Shown piece by piece: positions 42,769 through 51,438 of a stretch of DNA of 64,000 nt. Below the pieces are notes generated by a model that worked only from the letters and a program-made list of their open reading frames with translations, searched no databases and was not told the origin of the DNA. Source of the stretch: Micromonospora alfalfae (GTDB lineage: Bacteria; Actinomycetota; Actinomycetes; Mycobacteriales; Micromonosporaceae); assembly GCF_022230925.1 (NCBI RefSeq), contig NZ_JAKKFH010000032.1:124001-188000 (forward strand). Reading direction: 5' to 3'. How positions within the stretch are numbered: the stretch's first letter is position 1; the number at the start of each line of letters is the position of its first letter. The position numbers and the translations under genes are program-made.

Positions 42769-44733
42769 GTGCGCTACCGCCAGCTCACCACCGGAACGCT
42801 CGCGCTGGGCGTGCTCCTCCTCATCGACGTGCTGCGGGTCTGGCTGCCCGGCATCATCACCATCTTCGGTCAGGCGGCGTCCACCCCGGCCGAGCTGATG
42901 GGGGCGTTCGCCCTCGGCTGGTTCGTGCTCGCGATGGGCGCACCCGCAGTGGTCCGCCGAGTCGGAGCCCGCCCGGTCACTGTCGTCGCCGCCGTCGCGC
43001 TCGCCGTCGCACGGCTAGCGCTCACCGCCGGTCCCGGCGGGCGTACGCAGCTCTGGTTGGCCACCGCCGGGTTGCTCGCCGGGCTGGTCTGGCTGGTCGG
43101 CGTCGCCGCCGACACCGACCGCCCGGTCCCGGGGCTGGCGTTGGGATTCGCTGTCAACGCGGCGGTGCACGCGGTTCTGGACACCGTCGACCTGGTCTGG
43201 CGGGGTGACTGGGTGGCCTGGCTGCTCAGCGCCGTCGCGGTGGTGGTGTTCCTGGCCGGCACGGCGCAACCCGGCCAGCGCGGCGGTGCGGGGGACGCCC
43301 TCACTGACGCCGCTGCCGGCCCTGTCGGCCCCGCTGACGCCGCTGCCGGCCCTGGTGGTGGCCGAGCCTGGCTGCTGGCCGGGCCGGCGCTGCTGCTGGC
43401 CGGAATGGTGGCGCTCTCCCCGGCGCTGGCCCGAACCGGGATGTCGTACCTGGTCGCCGGGGACGGGGTGGCTCGTTCGCCGCTGTTCGGCCTGGCGCCG
43501 GTGCCGGTGGCGGTCGCCGGGTTCCTGTGCGCCGCGTTGACCCGGCCGCCCAGTGGGTGGGGCCGGGCGTACGGCCCGGTGGCGCTGCTCGGCGGCGCGG
43601 TGCTGTTCGCCCTCGACCGGGGCGACCTGCTCCTGCCGGCGATCCTCCTCGCCGCTGTCGGCCTCGGTGCCTGCCTCGCCCTGACCGACGACACGAGCCA
43701 GCCTGCGAACGACACCGCGAACGTCGACACCGCTGGTGGCGCCAGCGCCTCCCGGCGGGGGTACGCGGTCGCCGCCGGGATGCTCGTCTTCGCGCTCGGT
43801 GCTGTCGGCTACTACTCGGCCTACGACCTCGGCTACCCCAACGCGGCGGTGCCGGTGGTGGTGGCAGTGCTGATCGCCGCGGTGGCGTTCACCGCCCGGC
43901 CCGTCGTCCCCCGGCTTCCCGGGCCGTTTCCGCCGCTCCGGGCCGCCGCCGCTGTCACCGCGCTGGCGGTGCTGGCACCGGTGCTCGCCGACGAGGTGCC
44001 GGTGGCCAGCAACCGCGACGGCCCACCGCAACGGTTGACGGTGGTGGCGTACAACATCCGGATGGGGTTCGGGCTGGACGGCCGGTTCGACCTGACCGGC
44101 CTCGCCCAGGTCGTCGAGAGGCAACGGCCCGACGTGGTGCTGCTCAGCGAGGTGGACCGGGCGTGGCTGCTCAACGGCGGGCACGACACCCTGGACCTGC
44201 TGGCCGACCGGCTCGCCATGCCGTACGTCTTCGGGCCGGCCGCCGACCCGGTCTGGGGTGACGCGGTCCTCAGCCGTTGGCCGGTACGCGATCCGCGGAC
44301 CCTTCCGCTGGCCGCCGTTGGCGCGCCCACCGGAGCGCAGGCCCTCGCCGTCACGCTGGATCTCGGCGACGGTGTCAGTACCGCAGTGGTCAGCACCCAC
44401 CTGCAACCGCCGCCCGGCAAGGGCCCGGTGGTCCAGGCCCGCGCGGTCGCCGACTTCGCCACCCGGTACGCCGCCGGTCGGCCGTTGGTGGTGGCGGGTG
44501 ACCTGAACACCGAGCCGGGCGACGAGGCGTTCGCCCAGTTCACCAAGGCCGGCCTGGTCGACGCGTTGGCCGCCGCCCGACCACTGGCGACCAGCCCGGC
44601 GGACGACCCGCGCCAGCAGATCGACCACATCTTCGTCTCGCCCGGCCTGACCCCCGGCGATCCGGTCGCGCCGCGCAGCACCGCCAGCGATCATCTGCCG
44701 GTCGCTGTGACAGTGACCCTGCCGCCCCGCTGA
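42769..44733 (+). CDS. multi-pass membrane EEP-family hydrolase
   Basis: A 654-aa protein. About ten hydrophobic segments fill the first 400 residues, then an endonuclease/exonuclease/phosphatase domain: VAYNIRMGFG, LLSEVDRAWLL (catalytic Glu), VLSRWPV, STHLQPPP, VVAGDLNTEPGD, QIDHIFVS and SDHLPVAV. All catalytic residues are present. Start at the GTG at 42769; an earlier one would add low-complexity residues only. The C-terminal enzyme would face outside the membrane. Substrate unknown. Confidence 0.85.
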   Translation: MRYRQLTTGTLALGVLLLIDVLRVWLPGIITIFGQAASTPAELMGAFALGWFVLAMGAPAVVRRVGARPVTVVAAVALAVARLALTAGPGGRTQLWLATAGLLAGLVWLVGVAADTDRPVPGLALGFAVNAAVHAVLDTVDLVWRGDWVAWLLSAVAVVVFLAGTAQPGQRGGAGDALTDAAAGPVGPADAAAGPGGGRAWLLAGPALLLAGMVALSPALARTGMSYLVAGDGVARSPLFGLAPVPVAVAGFLCAALTRPPSGWGRAYGPVALLGGAVLFALDRGDLLLPAILLAAVGLGACLALTDDTSQPANDTANVDTAGGASASRRGYAVAAGMLVFALGAVGYYSAYDLGYPNAAVPVVVAVLIAAVAFTARPVVPRLPGPFPPLRAAAAVTALAVLAPVLADEVPVASNRDGPPQRLTVVAYNIRMGFGLDGRFDLTGLAQVVERQRPDVVLLSEVDRAWLLNGGHDTLDLLADRLAMPYVFGPAADPVWGDAVLSRWPVRDPRTLPLAAVGAPTGAQALAVTLDLGDGVSTAVVSTHLQPPPGKGPVVQARAVADFATRYAAGRPLVVAGDLNTEPGDEAFAQFTKAGLVDALAAARPLATSPADDPRQQIDHIFVSPGLTPGDPVAPRSTASDHLPVAVTVTLPPR

Positions 44734-44762
44734 CCAGGCCGGGTCCGTACGAACGCGGTGCC

Positions 44763-45641
44763 CTACAGCCGGTCGGCGGCGAGCAGCCGGTCCGCGGCGA
44801 AGGCGAGCAGCCAGCCGGCGCCCTTCGGGGTGGTGAAGTCCTCATCGGTGCGGCCGGTCAGCCGCTCCAGGGCGCCCGGCAGGACCTTGCCCTGGCTGCA
44901 CACCGCCGACTGCCCACCGGCGCTGGCCAGCTCCAGCACTCGGGCGGCGGTGGCCAGGATCTGCTCGTCGCTCTGCTGGCCGGGTTGTGGCTCGTCCAGG
45001 TCGCCGCAGACCTCGATCGGCAGGTCGAGCAACGCGGCGGCCGGGTCGAGTGTCTGCACGCACCGTCGCGGTGACGCCGACACCAGTCGGGCCGGTCGGA
45101 TCAGGGCGATCAGCTCGGCCAGCCTGCTCGCCTGGGCCCACCCCTCGGCGTCCAGGGGCCGCCCGACGTCCGGGCCGGACCAGGTGGCCCGCTTACCGGC
45201 GTGCGCGTGCCGGACCAGCGCGACAGTCGCCGTGACCGACTCCAGCGCGGCGAACGCCGCCAACACCTCGGCGTCGTGCGGGTAGCTGACCAACCGGATC
45301 GCGTCGTCCACCGCGAGCCAGCGGATGTCGTCCACCTCGGTGTCCGGTTGGAAACCGCCGCTGGCCACCGCGAGCATCGACCAGTAGTCGACCAGCTTGG
45401 GTTGCCCCTCGCTGCGGTACCGCACCGACGGCAGCCGCACCTGCGGCACACCCCGCACGTCGGCCTCCTCGGCCACCTCACGGACCGCCGCGGCCAGCGC
45501 GTGCTCGCCCGGCTCCAGCTTGCCCTTCGGCAGCGTCCAGTCGCCGTAGCGGGGGCGGTGCACCACGCAGACGTGTACGCCGTCGTCGGTCGGCCGCCAG
45601 GGCACCCCGCCGGCCGCCCGGATGCCCGTCACGGCAGCCAA
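44763..45641 (-). CDS. mutT1: MutT1-type Nudix/histidine-phosphatase fusion
   Basis: A 292-aa fusion. The N-terminal Nudix domain has GKLEPGEHALAAAVREVAEEA, matching GX5EX7REUXEE but with Asp in place of the usual Gly after it. The C-terminal histidine phosphatase starts ALVRHAHAGKR (RHG-type). In mycobacteria MutT1 hydrolyses 8-oxo-(d)GTP and diadenosine polyphosphates, and the phosphatase half removes the product phosphate. It overlaps the CYTH-CHAD gene by 13 bases, so co-translation is likely. Confidence 0.93.
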   Translation of the reverse strand: MAAVTGIRAAGGVPWRPTDDGVHVCVVHRPRYGDWTLPKGKLEPGEHALAAAVREVAEEADVRGVPQVRLPSVRYRSEGQPKLVDYWSMLAVASGGFQPDTEVDDIRWLAVDDAIRLVSYPHDAEVLAAFAALESVTATVALVRHAHAGKRATWSGPDVGRPLDAEGWAQASRLAELIALIRPARLVSASPRRCVQTLDPAAALLDLPIEVCGDLDEPQPGQQSDEQILATAARVLELASAGGQSAVCSQGKVLPGALERLTGRTDEDFTTPKGAGWLLAFAADRLLAADRL

Positions 45642-47149
45642 CTGGTACGCCGTCGCCGGGTGGCCCGGTGCCAGGCGGCCGGGAGGAGACCCCGCATCCG
45701 GCGTACCGACAGACGTTCCCGCTCGGCCAGCCGCCCGGCGGTGACGGCCAGCTCGTGGTCGTCCGGTCGCTCGGCGGCGATTTCCAACCAGGTGTCCGCC
45801 GCCACCGCCGCGTCCTGGTGCTCGCCGAGCACGTCCTGCACGCCGGCGAGTGCGCGGGACAGCCGTCGTGCGCCAGTGCCGACCGTCGAGGCCACCGCGT
45901 TGACCGCGTACCGGGTCTGCTTGGCCTCCTTGCGGACGGCGTGCCAGCGGTCGTCCGGCGACTGCGCGTCGAGCCCACCGACGCCGTCCGGCCCGGCCAA
46001 CAGTCGCCAGGGGCGGGCCACCAGCGCGGGTAGCGCCTGCCCGGCGGGCGCTGCGGCCCGGCGGGTGAACCGGGGCGCGCGGGCGGCCAGCACCAGGGAG
46101 TCCACCAGGGCCAGGTAGCGCGCGGAACGCAGCATCTCGTCGATGGCGGTGAGCGCCCGCCGCTGCCGTTCGGCGAGCACCTCGTCGAGGCGGTCCACCG
46201 CGCCCCGGTCGAGCGGGCTCAGCGGATCGGCGTCGGCGGTACGGCGCAGCCGCGCGCGCAGCACCTCGGCGTCGCGGGCCGCGCCGAGCACGTCGGCCAA
46301 CCAGCGCAGCTCGGTGCGTAGCGGGCGGGACCAGGTCTTTCGCAGCAACGGTTTGAAGGTGCGCAGATCACTGCGCAGACGTCGGCAGGCCACCCGCATC
46401 TGATGCACCGCGGTGTCGCCACCGGCGGCCGGGGCGCGCAGCCGGACCAGCGGGTCGTGCGCCAACAGCCGGCGGATCTCCTTGCGGAGCGCCTCGGTCA
46501 CCACGTCACCGGCGCTCGGCTCGGCGGTCAGCCCGGCCGGCGCGACCAGGTCCGGATCGGCCTGCGCCGTCTCGCCCAGCGCCCGTACGTGCTTGGGCGT
46601 GAACGACCCGCCCCGGGCGCCAGCCTCGCGCAGCACCCCGCCGACCCGGTCGAGCAGCTTCCGGTCGCCGGCCTTCAGCTCCACCTCCACCTCGCGGAAC
46701 GTGTCGGTGGTGCTGCCGGTGTCGTCGAGCACCGTCACCCGGTCGTCCACCACCTCGGCGAGGACGGTGCCGGCCCGGTCACACACCTCGTACGCGTGCC
46801 GCACCGTCCGCACCACCGTCACCGGGGCCAGCGGCGCACCCCGGTGCAGGACGGTGACCAGCTCCACCAGTTCCGGAGGCGGCTGCCCCTTCGGCCCGGC
46901 ACGGGAGATCTCGTGCCGGACGCCAGGCGTCCCGGTCGGTAGTTTCACAGTCCAGGGCAGCTCGTCGCCCCGGCGGTGGCGCAGCGAGGCACCGGCCCGG
47001 GCCAGCCGCAGGTCGACAGTGTCGAGGTAGCGGGCGACAAGCGTCACCGGTGGCAGTGCCCGGACCCGACCGCCGGCCGGGGCCGTGCCGGTCAGGTCCG
47101 GCAGCACGTAGGCGTCGTCCACCTCGTACTTCTGCTCCTCCTCGACCAT
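45629..47149 (-). CDS. CYTH-CHAD domain protein, polyphosphate-linked
   Basis: A 506-aa protein. The CYTH domain begins with EEEQKYEV (the ExExK signature), with YLDTVDLRLARAGASLRHRR, and the CHAD domain covers about residues 225-500 with conserved His and Arg (VHQMRVACRRLRSDLRTF). CHAD binds inorganic polyphosphate and CYTH often hydrolyses triphosphate or polyphosphate. Its place between ppk and mutT1 supports a role in polyphosphate metabolism. The catalytic activity is not shown by sequence alone. Confidence 0.92.
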   Translation of the reverse strand: MVEEEQKYEVDDAYVLPDLTGTAPAGGRVRALPPVTLVARYLDTVDLRLARAGASLRHRRGDELPWTVKLPTGTPGVRHEISRAGPKGQPPPELVELVTVLHRGAPLAPVTVVRTVRHAYEVCDRAGTVLAEVVDDRVTVLDDTGSTTDTFREVEVELKAGDRKLLDRVGGVLREAGARGGSFTPKHVRALGETAQADPDLVAPAGLTAEPSAGDVVTEALRKEIRRLLAHDPLVRLRAPAAGGDTAVHQMRVACRRLRSDLRTFKPLLRKTWSRPLRTELRWLADVLGAARDAEVLRARLRRTADADPLSPLDRGAVDRLDEVLAERQRRALTAIDEMLRSARYLALVDSLVLAARAPRFTRRAAAPAGQALPALVARPWRLLAGPDGVGGLDAQSPDDRWHAVRKEAKQTRYAVNAVASTVGTGARRLSRALAGVQDVLGEHQDAAVAADTWLEIAAERPDDHELAVTAGRLAERERLSVRRMRGLLPAAWHRATRRRRTSWLP

Positions 47150-47173
47150 CAGCTCAGCCTATGCGCTGCGCGG

Positions 47174-49537
47174 TCAGCTGGCCGTGCCACCGACGCGGCG
47201 CAGCAGCAGTTCCTGGAGATGGGCTCGGGCGGCGTTGTCACCGCCGGTACGCCGGGTCCAGGTCCCGTCGCCGGCCAGCTCGAACGCGTCCACTTCGGGG
47301 CTCATCGCGGCGGTGAGCACATGGTCCAACTCGGCGCGGGCGATCGGGTCGCTCACCTGCACCAGCGCCTCCACCCGCCGGTCCAGGTTGCGGTGCATGA
47401 GGTCGGCCGAGCCCATCCAGAACTCGGCCTCACCGTTGTTGCCGAACCGGAAGACCCGGGAGTGTTCCAGGAACCGGCCGAGGATCGAACGGACCCTGAT
47501 GTTCTCCGACAGCCCCGGGACCCCCGGGCGCAGCGTGCACATGCCCCGGATGAGCAGGTCGACGTGGACGCCGGCCTGGGAGGCGCGGTACAGCGCGTCG
47601 GTCACCCCCTCGTCGACCAGAGAGTTGACCTTGAACTGGACCAGGCCGGGCATGCCCAGGCGGACGTGCGAGATCTCCCGCTCGATCCGCTCGATGAGGC
47701 CGCTGCGAATGCCCTGCGGGGCGACCAGCAACCGCCGGTACGCGGTCTGCCGGCTGTACCCGGTGAGCACGTTGAACAGGTCGGTGAGGTCGGCGCCGAT
47801 CTCCGGGTCGGCGGTGAGCATGCCGAAGTCCTCGTACAGTCGGGCCGTCTTCGGGTGGTAGTTGCCGGTGCCGATGTGGCAGTAGCGACGGATCTGGTTG
47901 CCTTCCTGCCGGACCACCAGCGCGGTCTTGCAGTGCGTCTTCAAGCCGACCAGGCCGTACACCACGTGGCAGCCGGCGCGTTCCAGCGTGCGGGCCCAGC
48001 CGATGTTGGCCACCTCGTCGAAGCGGGCCTTCACCTCGACCAGCACCACCACCTGCTTGCCGGCGGCGGCCGCGTCGACGAGCGCGTCGACGATCGGGGA
48101 GTCGCCGCTGGTCCGATAGAGGGTCTGCTTGATGGCCAGCACGTTCGGGTCGGCGGCGGCCTGCTCGATGAAGCGCTGCACGCTGGTCGCGAACGAGTGG
48201 TACGGGTGGTGCACCAGGATATCCCCGTCGCGCAGTGTGGAGAAGACGCTGCGCGGCACCTCGCCCTCGGCGAGGCGGGGATGGGTGGCCGGCACGAACG
48301 GCGGGTCCTTCAGGTCCGGCCGGTCCGCCTCGCCGTAGACCTGCCACAGCGCGGACAGGTCGAGCAGGCCGGGCACCCGCAGTACGTCCTGGTCGTCCAT
48401 GTCCAGCTCGCGGACGAGCAGCTCCAACATGTGGTCGGAGATGGACGCGGCGACCTCCAGGCGGACCGGGGGACCGAACCGCCGTCGGGCCAGCTCCCGT
48501 TCCAGGGCCTGGAGCAGATCCTCGTCGCGGTCCTCGTCGACCTCCACCTCGGCGTTGCGGGTGACCCGGAACAGGTGGCACTCGACCACCTGCATGCCAC
48601 TGAACAGCTGCCCCAGGTGCACCGAGATCAGGTCCTCCACCGGCAACATCCGGACGCCCGGCTGGTCACGGTCCACCCGGACGAAGCGGGGGACGTTGTT
48701 GGGCACCTTCACCCGGGCGAACAGCTCCGAACCGCCGTCCGGGTCACGAACCGCCACCGCCAGGTTCAGCGACCGCCCCGAGATGTACGGGAACGGGTGC
48801 GCCGGGTCCACCGCGAGCGGGGTCAGCACCGGAAAGATGTGCTCCCGGAAGTAGGTGCGCAGCCGCTCCCGCTCGCCGTCGCCCAGCTCGCCCCAGCGCA
48901 GGATGCGGATGCCCTCGTCGCCCAGCTTGGGCAGCACGTCGTCGACGAAGCAGGCGGCGTGCCGGGCACCCAGCGCGGCGGTCCGCTCCGCGATCAGCTC
49001 CAACTGCGTACGCAGGGGCAGCCGGTCCCCGCCGCGCACCGGCAGGCCGGCGGAGAGCCGCCGCTTCAGCCCGGCGATGCGCACCATGTAGAACTCGTCG
49101 AGGTTGCTGGCGAAGATGGCCAGGAACTTGGCCCGCTCCAGCAGCGGGGTGCGCTGGTCCTCGGCCAGGGTGAGCACCCGGGCGTTGAAGTCGAGCCAGG
49201 AGAGCTCCCGGTTGAGGAACCGGTCCTCGGGCAGCGGCGGGGCCGCCGGAGGCTCGTCGTCGTCCTCCGGCGCGGCACCTGTCGGCAGGTCGTCGGGCAG
49301 GACCTGGTGGACGTCACCGGCGGCCGGGCCGTCCGCTGCGATCTTCGGAGCGGGGTCGATGACCTCGTCCAGCCCGGAGGAGGCGGCACCGGGATCGTCG
49401 GCGAGCGTGTCGGCGCGGGCGGCACCGGCACGTTCAGCGCGAGACGGGCGGAACCGCCCATCGGTGCCGCGCGTACGGGAGCCGTTGCGGAGGTCGGTGG
49501 CGGGCGGGTGGGCCGGTTGCTCGCGAGGGGTGCTCAC
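47174..49537 (-). CDS. ppk: polyphosphate kinase 1
   Basis: A 787-aa enzyme that makes polyphosphate from ATP (reversible). An extra Asp/Glu/Pro-rich N-terminal region of about 95 residues precedes the core, which begins FLNRELSWLDFNARVL. The autophosphorylated His and the second histidine lie in CHIGTGNYHPKTARLYEDFG and in the DGDILVHHPYHSFA segment. The C-terminal domain ends LDRRVEALVQVSDPIARAEL. The downstream CYTH-CHAD and mutT1 genes are on the same strand, 24 bp away. Confidence 0.97.
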   Translation of the reverse strand: MSTPREQPAHPPATDLRNGSRTRGTDGRFRPSRAERAGAARADTLADDPGAASSGLDEVIDPAPKIAADGPAAGDVHQVLPDDLPTGAAPEDDDEPPAAPPLPEDRFLNRELSWLDFNARVLTLAEDQRTPLLERAKFLAIFASNLDEFYMVRIAGLKRRLSAGLPVRGGDRLPLRTQLELIAERTAALGARHAACFVDDVLPKLGDEGIRILRWGELGDGERERLRTYFREHIFPVLTPLAVDPAHPFPYISGRSLNLAVAVRDPDGGSELFARVKVPNNVPRFVRVDRDQPGVRMLPVEDLISVHLGQLFSGMQVVECHLFRVTRNAEVEVDEDRDEDLLQALERELARRRFGPPVRLEVAASISDHMLELLVRELDMDDQDVLRVPGLLDLSALWQVYGEADRPDLKDPPFVPATHPRLAEGEVPRSVFSTLRDGDILVHHPYHSFATSVQRFIEQAAADPNVLAIKQTLYRTSGDSPIVDALVDAAAAGKQVVVLVEVKARFDEVANIGWARTLERAGCHVVYGLVGLKTHCKTALVVRQEGNQIRRYCHIGTGNYHPKTARLYEDFGMLTADPEIGADLTDLFNVLTGYSRQTAYRRLLVAPQGIRSGLIERIEREISHVRLGMPGLVQFKVNSLVDEGVTDALYRASQAGVHVDLLIRGMCTLRPGVPGLSENIRVRSILGRFLEHSRVFRFGNNGEAEFWMGSADLMHRNLDRRVEALVQVSDPIARAELDHVLTAAMSPEVDAFELAGDGTWTRRTGGDNAARAHLQELLLRRVGGTAS

Positions 49538-49591
49538 CCGCTCATAATCACCCGATTACGGTAAACGCAAAATGAACTTGGGCTCGCCAGG

Positions 49592-49789
49592 TCAGATCAT
49601 CGTCGGCAATGTCACCCGGACAACCTCGCCGTCGGGATCGATGTCGATGCGAACCCGCTGCCCGAGGCGGAGGAGCCGCAGCCCGGAGGCGTCGAAGGCC
49701 CGCGCGGGGAAACGCATCTCGGTGCCGTCGTCGAGCAGCAGGACACCGCTGCGCGTCGCCGCGTCGTAGCTGGCCACAGTGCCCTGCAT
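49592..49789 (-). CDS. small cold-shock-like OB-fold protein
   Basis: A 65-aa protein beginning MQGTVASYDAATRSGVLLLDD and continuing GTEMRFPARAFDASGLRLLR, which resembles the beta-strand plan of cold-shock domains, though the RNP aromatic motifs are not obvious. The ATG at 49789 is used; an upstream in-frame extension is arginine-rich with no coding sign. Located between ppk and cofC on the same strand. Possible RNA-binding role, inferred. Confidence 0.65.
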   Translation of the reverse strand: MQGTVASYDAATRSGVLLLDDGTEMRFPARAFDASGLRLLRLGQRVRIDIDPDGEVVRVTLPTMI

Positions 49790-49847
49790 GCTGGCACCGT
49801 ACACCCGGTGGTTCACCCGGTGGCGCGGGCTCAGCCCACCGGGCGGC

Positions 49848-50495
49848 TCAGCCTGCGGCGCGGGCGGGGCGACCGGCGGCCACCAGCGCGGCAGTGCGCG
49901 GCCCCAGCCCGAGTCGGGCGGCGGCGACCAGGTCCGCTGCGGTGTCCACGTCCCGGCGCAGGCTGGGCCAGTCGCCCTCCAGCGGCTGTGCACCGCTCGC
50001 CGCGTGCGCTACCGCCGAGCCCACCCCGAAACGCGGATCCAGCGGCACACCGGGCCCGGCGGTGAGCAGCACCGTGCCCCCGCCGGGCGCGTCCGGCAGG
50101 AACCGGCGTACCCCGGGTCGACTGTTCTGCGCCGCGAGCAGCGCACCGGCCAACTCGGCCGGGCGCAGCGCCGGCAGGTCCGCGGTGATCCCGGCCACCC
50201 ACCCGCCGACGGCGCTGGCCGCCCCGTGCCGGAACGCGGCGTTCAGGCCGGCGTCCGGCTCGTCCGGCAGCACCCGCGCGCCGTCGGCCCGCGCCGCCGC
50301 CGCCACCCGGGCGTCGTCGGTCACCACCAGGGCCTCGGCGACCGCCGGGCAGGCCAGCACCGCGCGGAGCGTGTCGGACGCCAGGGCCAGCGCCAACTCC
50401 TCATGCGGTACGCCGGGCAGCGCGCCCCGCAGCCGGCTCTTCGCCACGGCCAGCCGCTTCACCGGCACCACCACGGCCCACCTCGGCTGAGTCAC
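49848..50495 (-). CDS. cofC: F420 biosynthesis guanylyltransferase CofC/FbiD
   Basis: A 215-aa nucleotidyltransferase. It opens WAVVVPVKRLAVAKSRLRG, the signature of the family, then VVTDDARVAAAAR, GLNAAFRHGA and ITADLPALRPAEL, with DPRFGVGSAVAHA near the end. CofC/FbiD joins GTP with phosphoenolpyruvate (or 2-phospholactate) in coenzyme F420 synthesis. fbiA/fbiB are not in the window. The GTG start at 50495 has CAGGAT 7 bases upstream, which may be a -10 for leaderless expression. Divergent from plsC. Confidence 0.92.
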   Translation of the reverse strand: MTQPRWAVVVPVKRLAVAKSRLRGALPGVPHEELALALASDTLRAVLACPAVAEALVVTDDARVAAAARADGARVLPDEPDAGLNAAFRHGAASAVGGWVAGITADLPALRPAELAGALLAAQNSRPGVRRFLPDAPGGGTVLLTAGPGVPLDPRFGVGSAVAHAASGAQPLEGDWPSLRRDVDTAADLVAAARLGLGPRTAALVAAGRPARAAG

Positions 50496-50623
50496 GTCCG
50501 CAATCCTGCCAGCCGGACGGCGGGCCCCTCGCTGGCCGTACCGGGGGCGAGCAGGCATGATTTCCGCTGCGGGCGTCGCGGGCGGGATTTCGCGGCGGGG
50601 TCGGGGCGCGAAGAGGAGGCACA

Positions 50624-51361
50624 GTGGCACGGCGGAGGCTGGGGTTCTGGCAACGGTTCGCCGTGGGGCTGGTGAAGCCGGTGATGACCGTCTGGACCCG
50701 GCGTACCTGGCGTGGTCAGGAGCATCTCCATGGCGACGGCGGCATGATCATCGTGGCGAACCACATCTCCCACGCCGACCCGCTGGTGTCCGCGCACTTC
50801 ATCTACGACTCCGGGCGCTGGCCGCAGTACCTGGGCAAGGCCAGCGTGTTCCGGGTGCCGGTGGTCGGCTGGATCCTGCACCGGTGTCTGCAGATCCCGG
50901 TCGAGCGGGGCAGCGTGGACGCCGTCCGCTCGCTGGACGCACTGGTCGCCGCGCTCGACGAGGGCGGCGCGGTGGTGATCTACCCTGAGGGCACCACCAC
51001 GCGACAGCCGGAGCTCTGGCCGATGAAGGCCAAGACCGGTGCGGCCCGGCTGGCCCTGGCCACCGGCGCCCCGGTCGTACCGGTGGTGATGTGGGGGCCG
51101 GAACGGATCTTCGACCCGCGGACGACCCGTGTCAGCCTGCGCCCCCGGATCCCGGTGACCGTTGCCGCCGGGGAGCCGATCGACCTGAGCCGGTGGGCGG
51201 ACGCCCAGCCGACAAGGGCCACCCTCGAGGAGATGACGGACACCATCATGTTGCGGCTGCGGGACATGCTCGCCGAGATCCGTGGCGGTACCCCGCCGCC
51301 ACTGTGGGAGCGACCGGCCCAATCCTCCGGCGGCCGCGAGCAGCGGGACAACGCGGCATGA
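50624..51361 (+). CDS. plsC: 1-acylglycerol-3-phosphate acyltransferase (PlsC-like)
   Basis: A 245-aa enzyme that acylates lysophosphatidate. Motif I is NHISHADP (NHX4D), motif III is YPEGTTTRQ, and a hydrophobic AAALDEGGAVVIYP strand precedes it. The GTG at 50624 follows AGAGGAG. The stop overlaps a 26-codon frame, which in turn overlaps gpsA, so glycerol-3-phosphate synthesis and its acylation are encoded side by side. Confidence 0.92.
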   Translation: MARRRLGFWQRFAVGLVKPVMTVWTRRTWRGQEHLHGDGGMIIVANHISHADPLVSAHFIYDSGRWPQYLGKASVFRVPVVGWILHRCLQIPVERGSVDAVRSLDALVAALDEGGAVVIYPEGTTTRQPELWPMKAKTGAARLALATGAPVVPVVMWGPERIFDPRTTRVSLRPRIPVTVAAGEPIDLSRWADAQPTRATLEEMTDTIMLRLRDMLAEIRGGTPPPLWERPAQSSGGREQRDNAA

Positions 51362-51438
51362 GCGAGCGGAGCGAGCGAATCATCCGGCTCAGCGGTGCCG
51401 TTCAGGCCGCCGCGAAGCGAAGCGGAGCGGTGGCATGA
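51358..51438 (+). CDS. 26-codon frame linking plsC and gpsA
   Basis: ATG overlaps the plsC stop (ATGA) and its own stop overlaps the gpsA start (ATGA). The peptide begins MSERSERIIRLSGAV and is rich in Ser, Arg and Ala. The DNA (agcgagcggagcgagcga) looks like a simple GAGCG-rich repeat of a kind I have met in other actinomycete genomes. It may only provide coupled translation from plsC to gpsA. Functional status unknown. Confidence 0.45.
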   Translation: MSERSERIIRLSGAVQAAAKRSGAVA

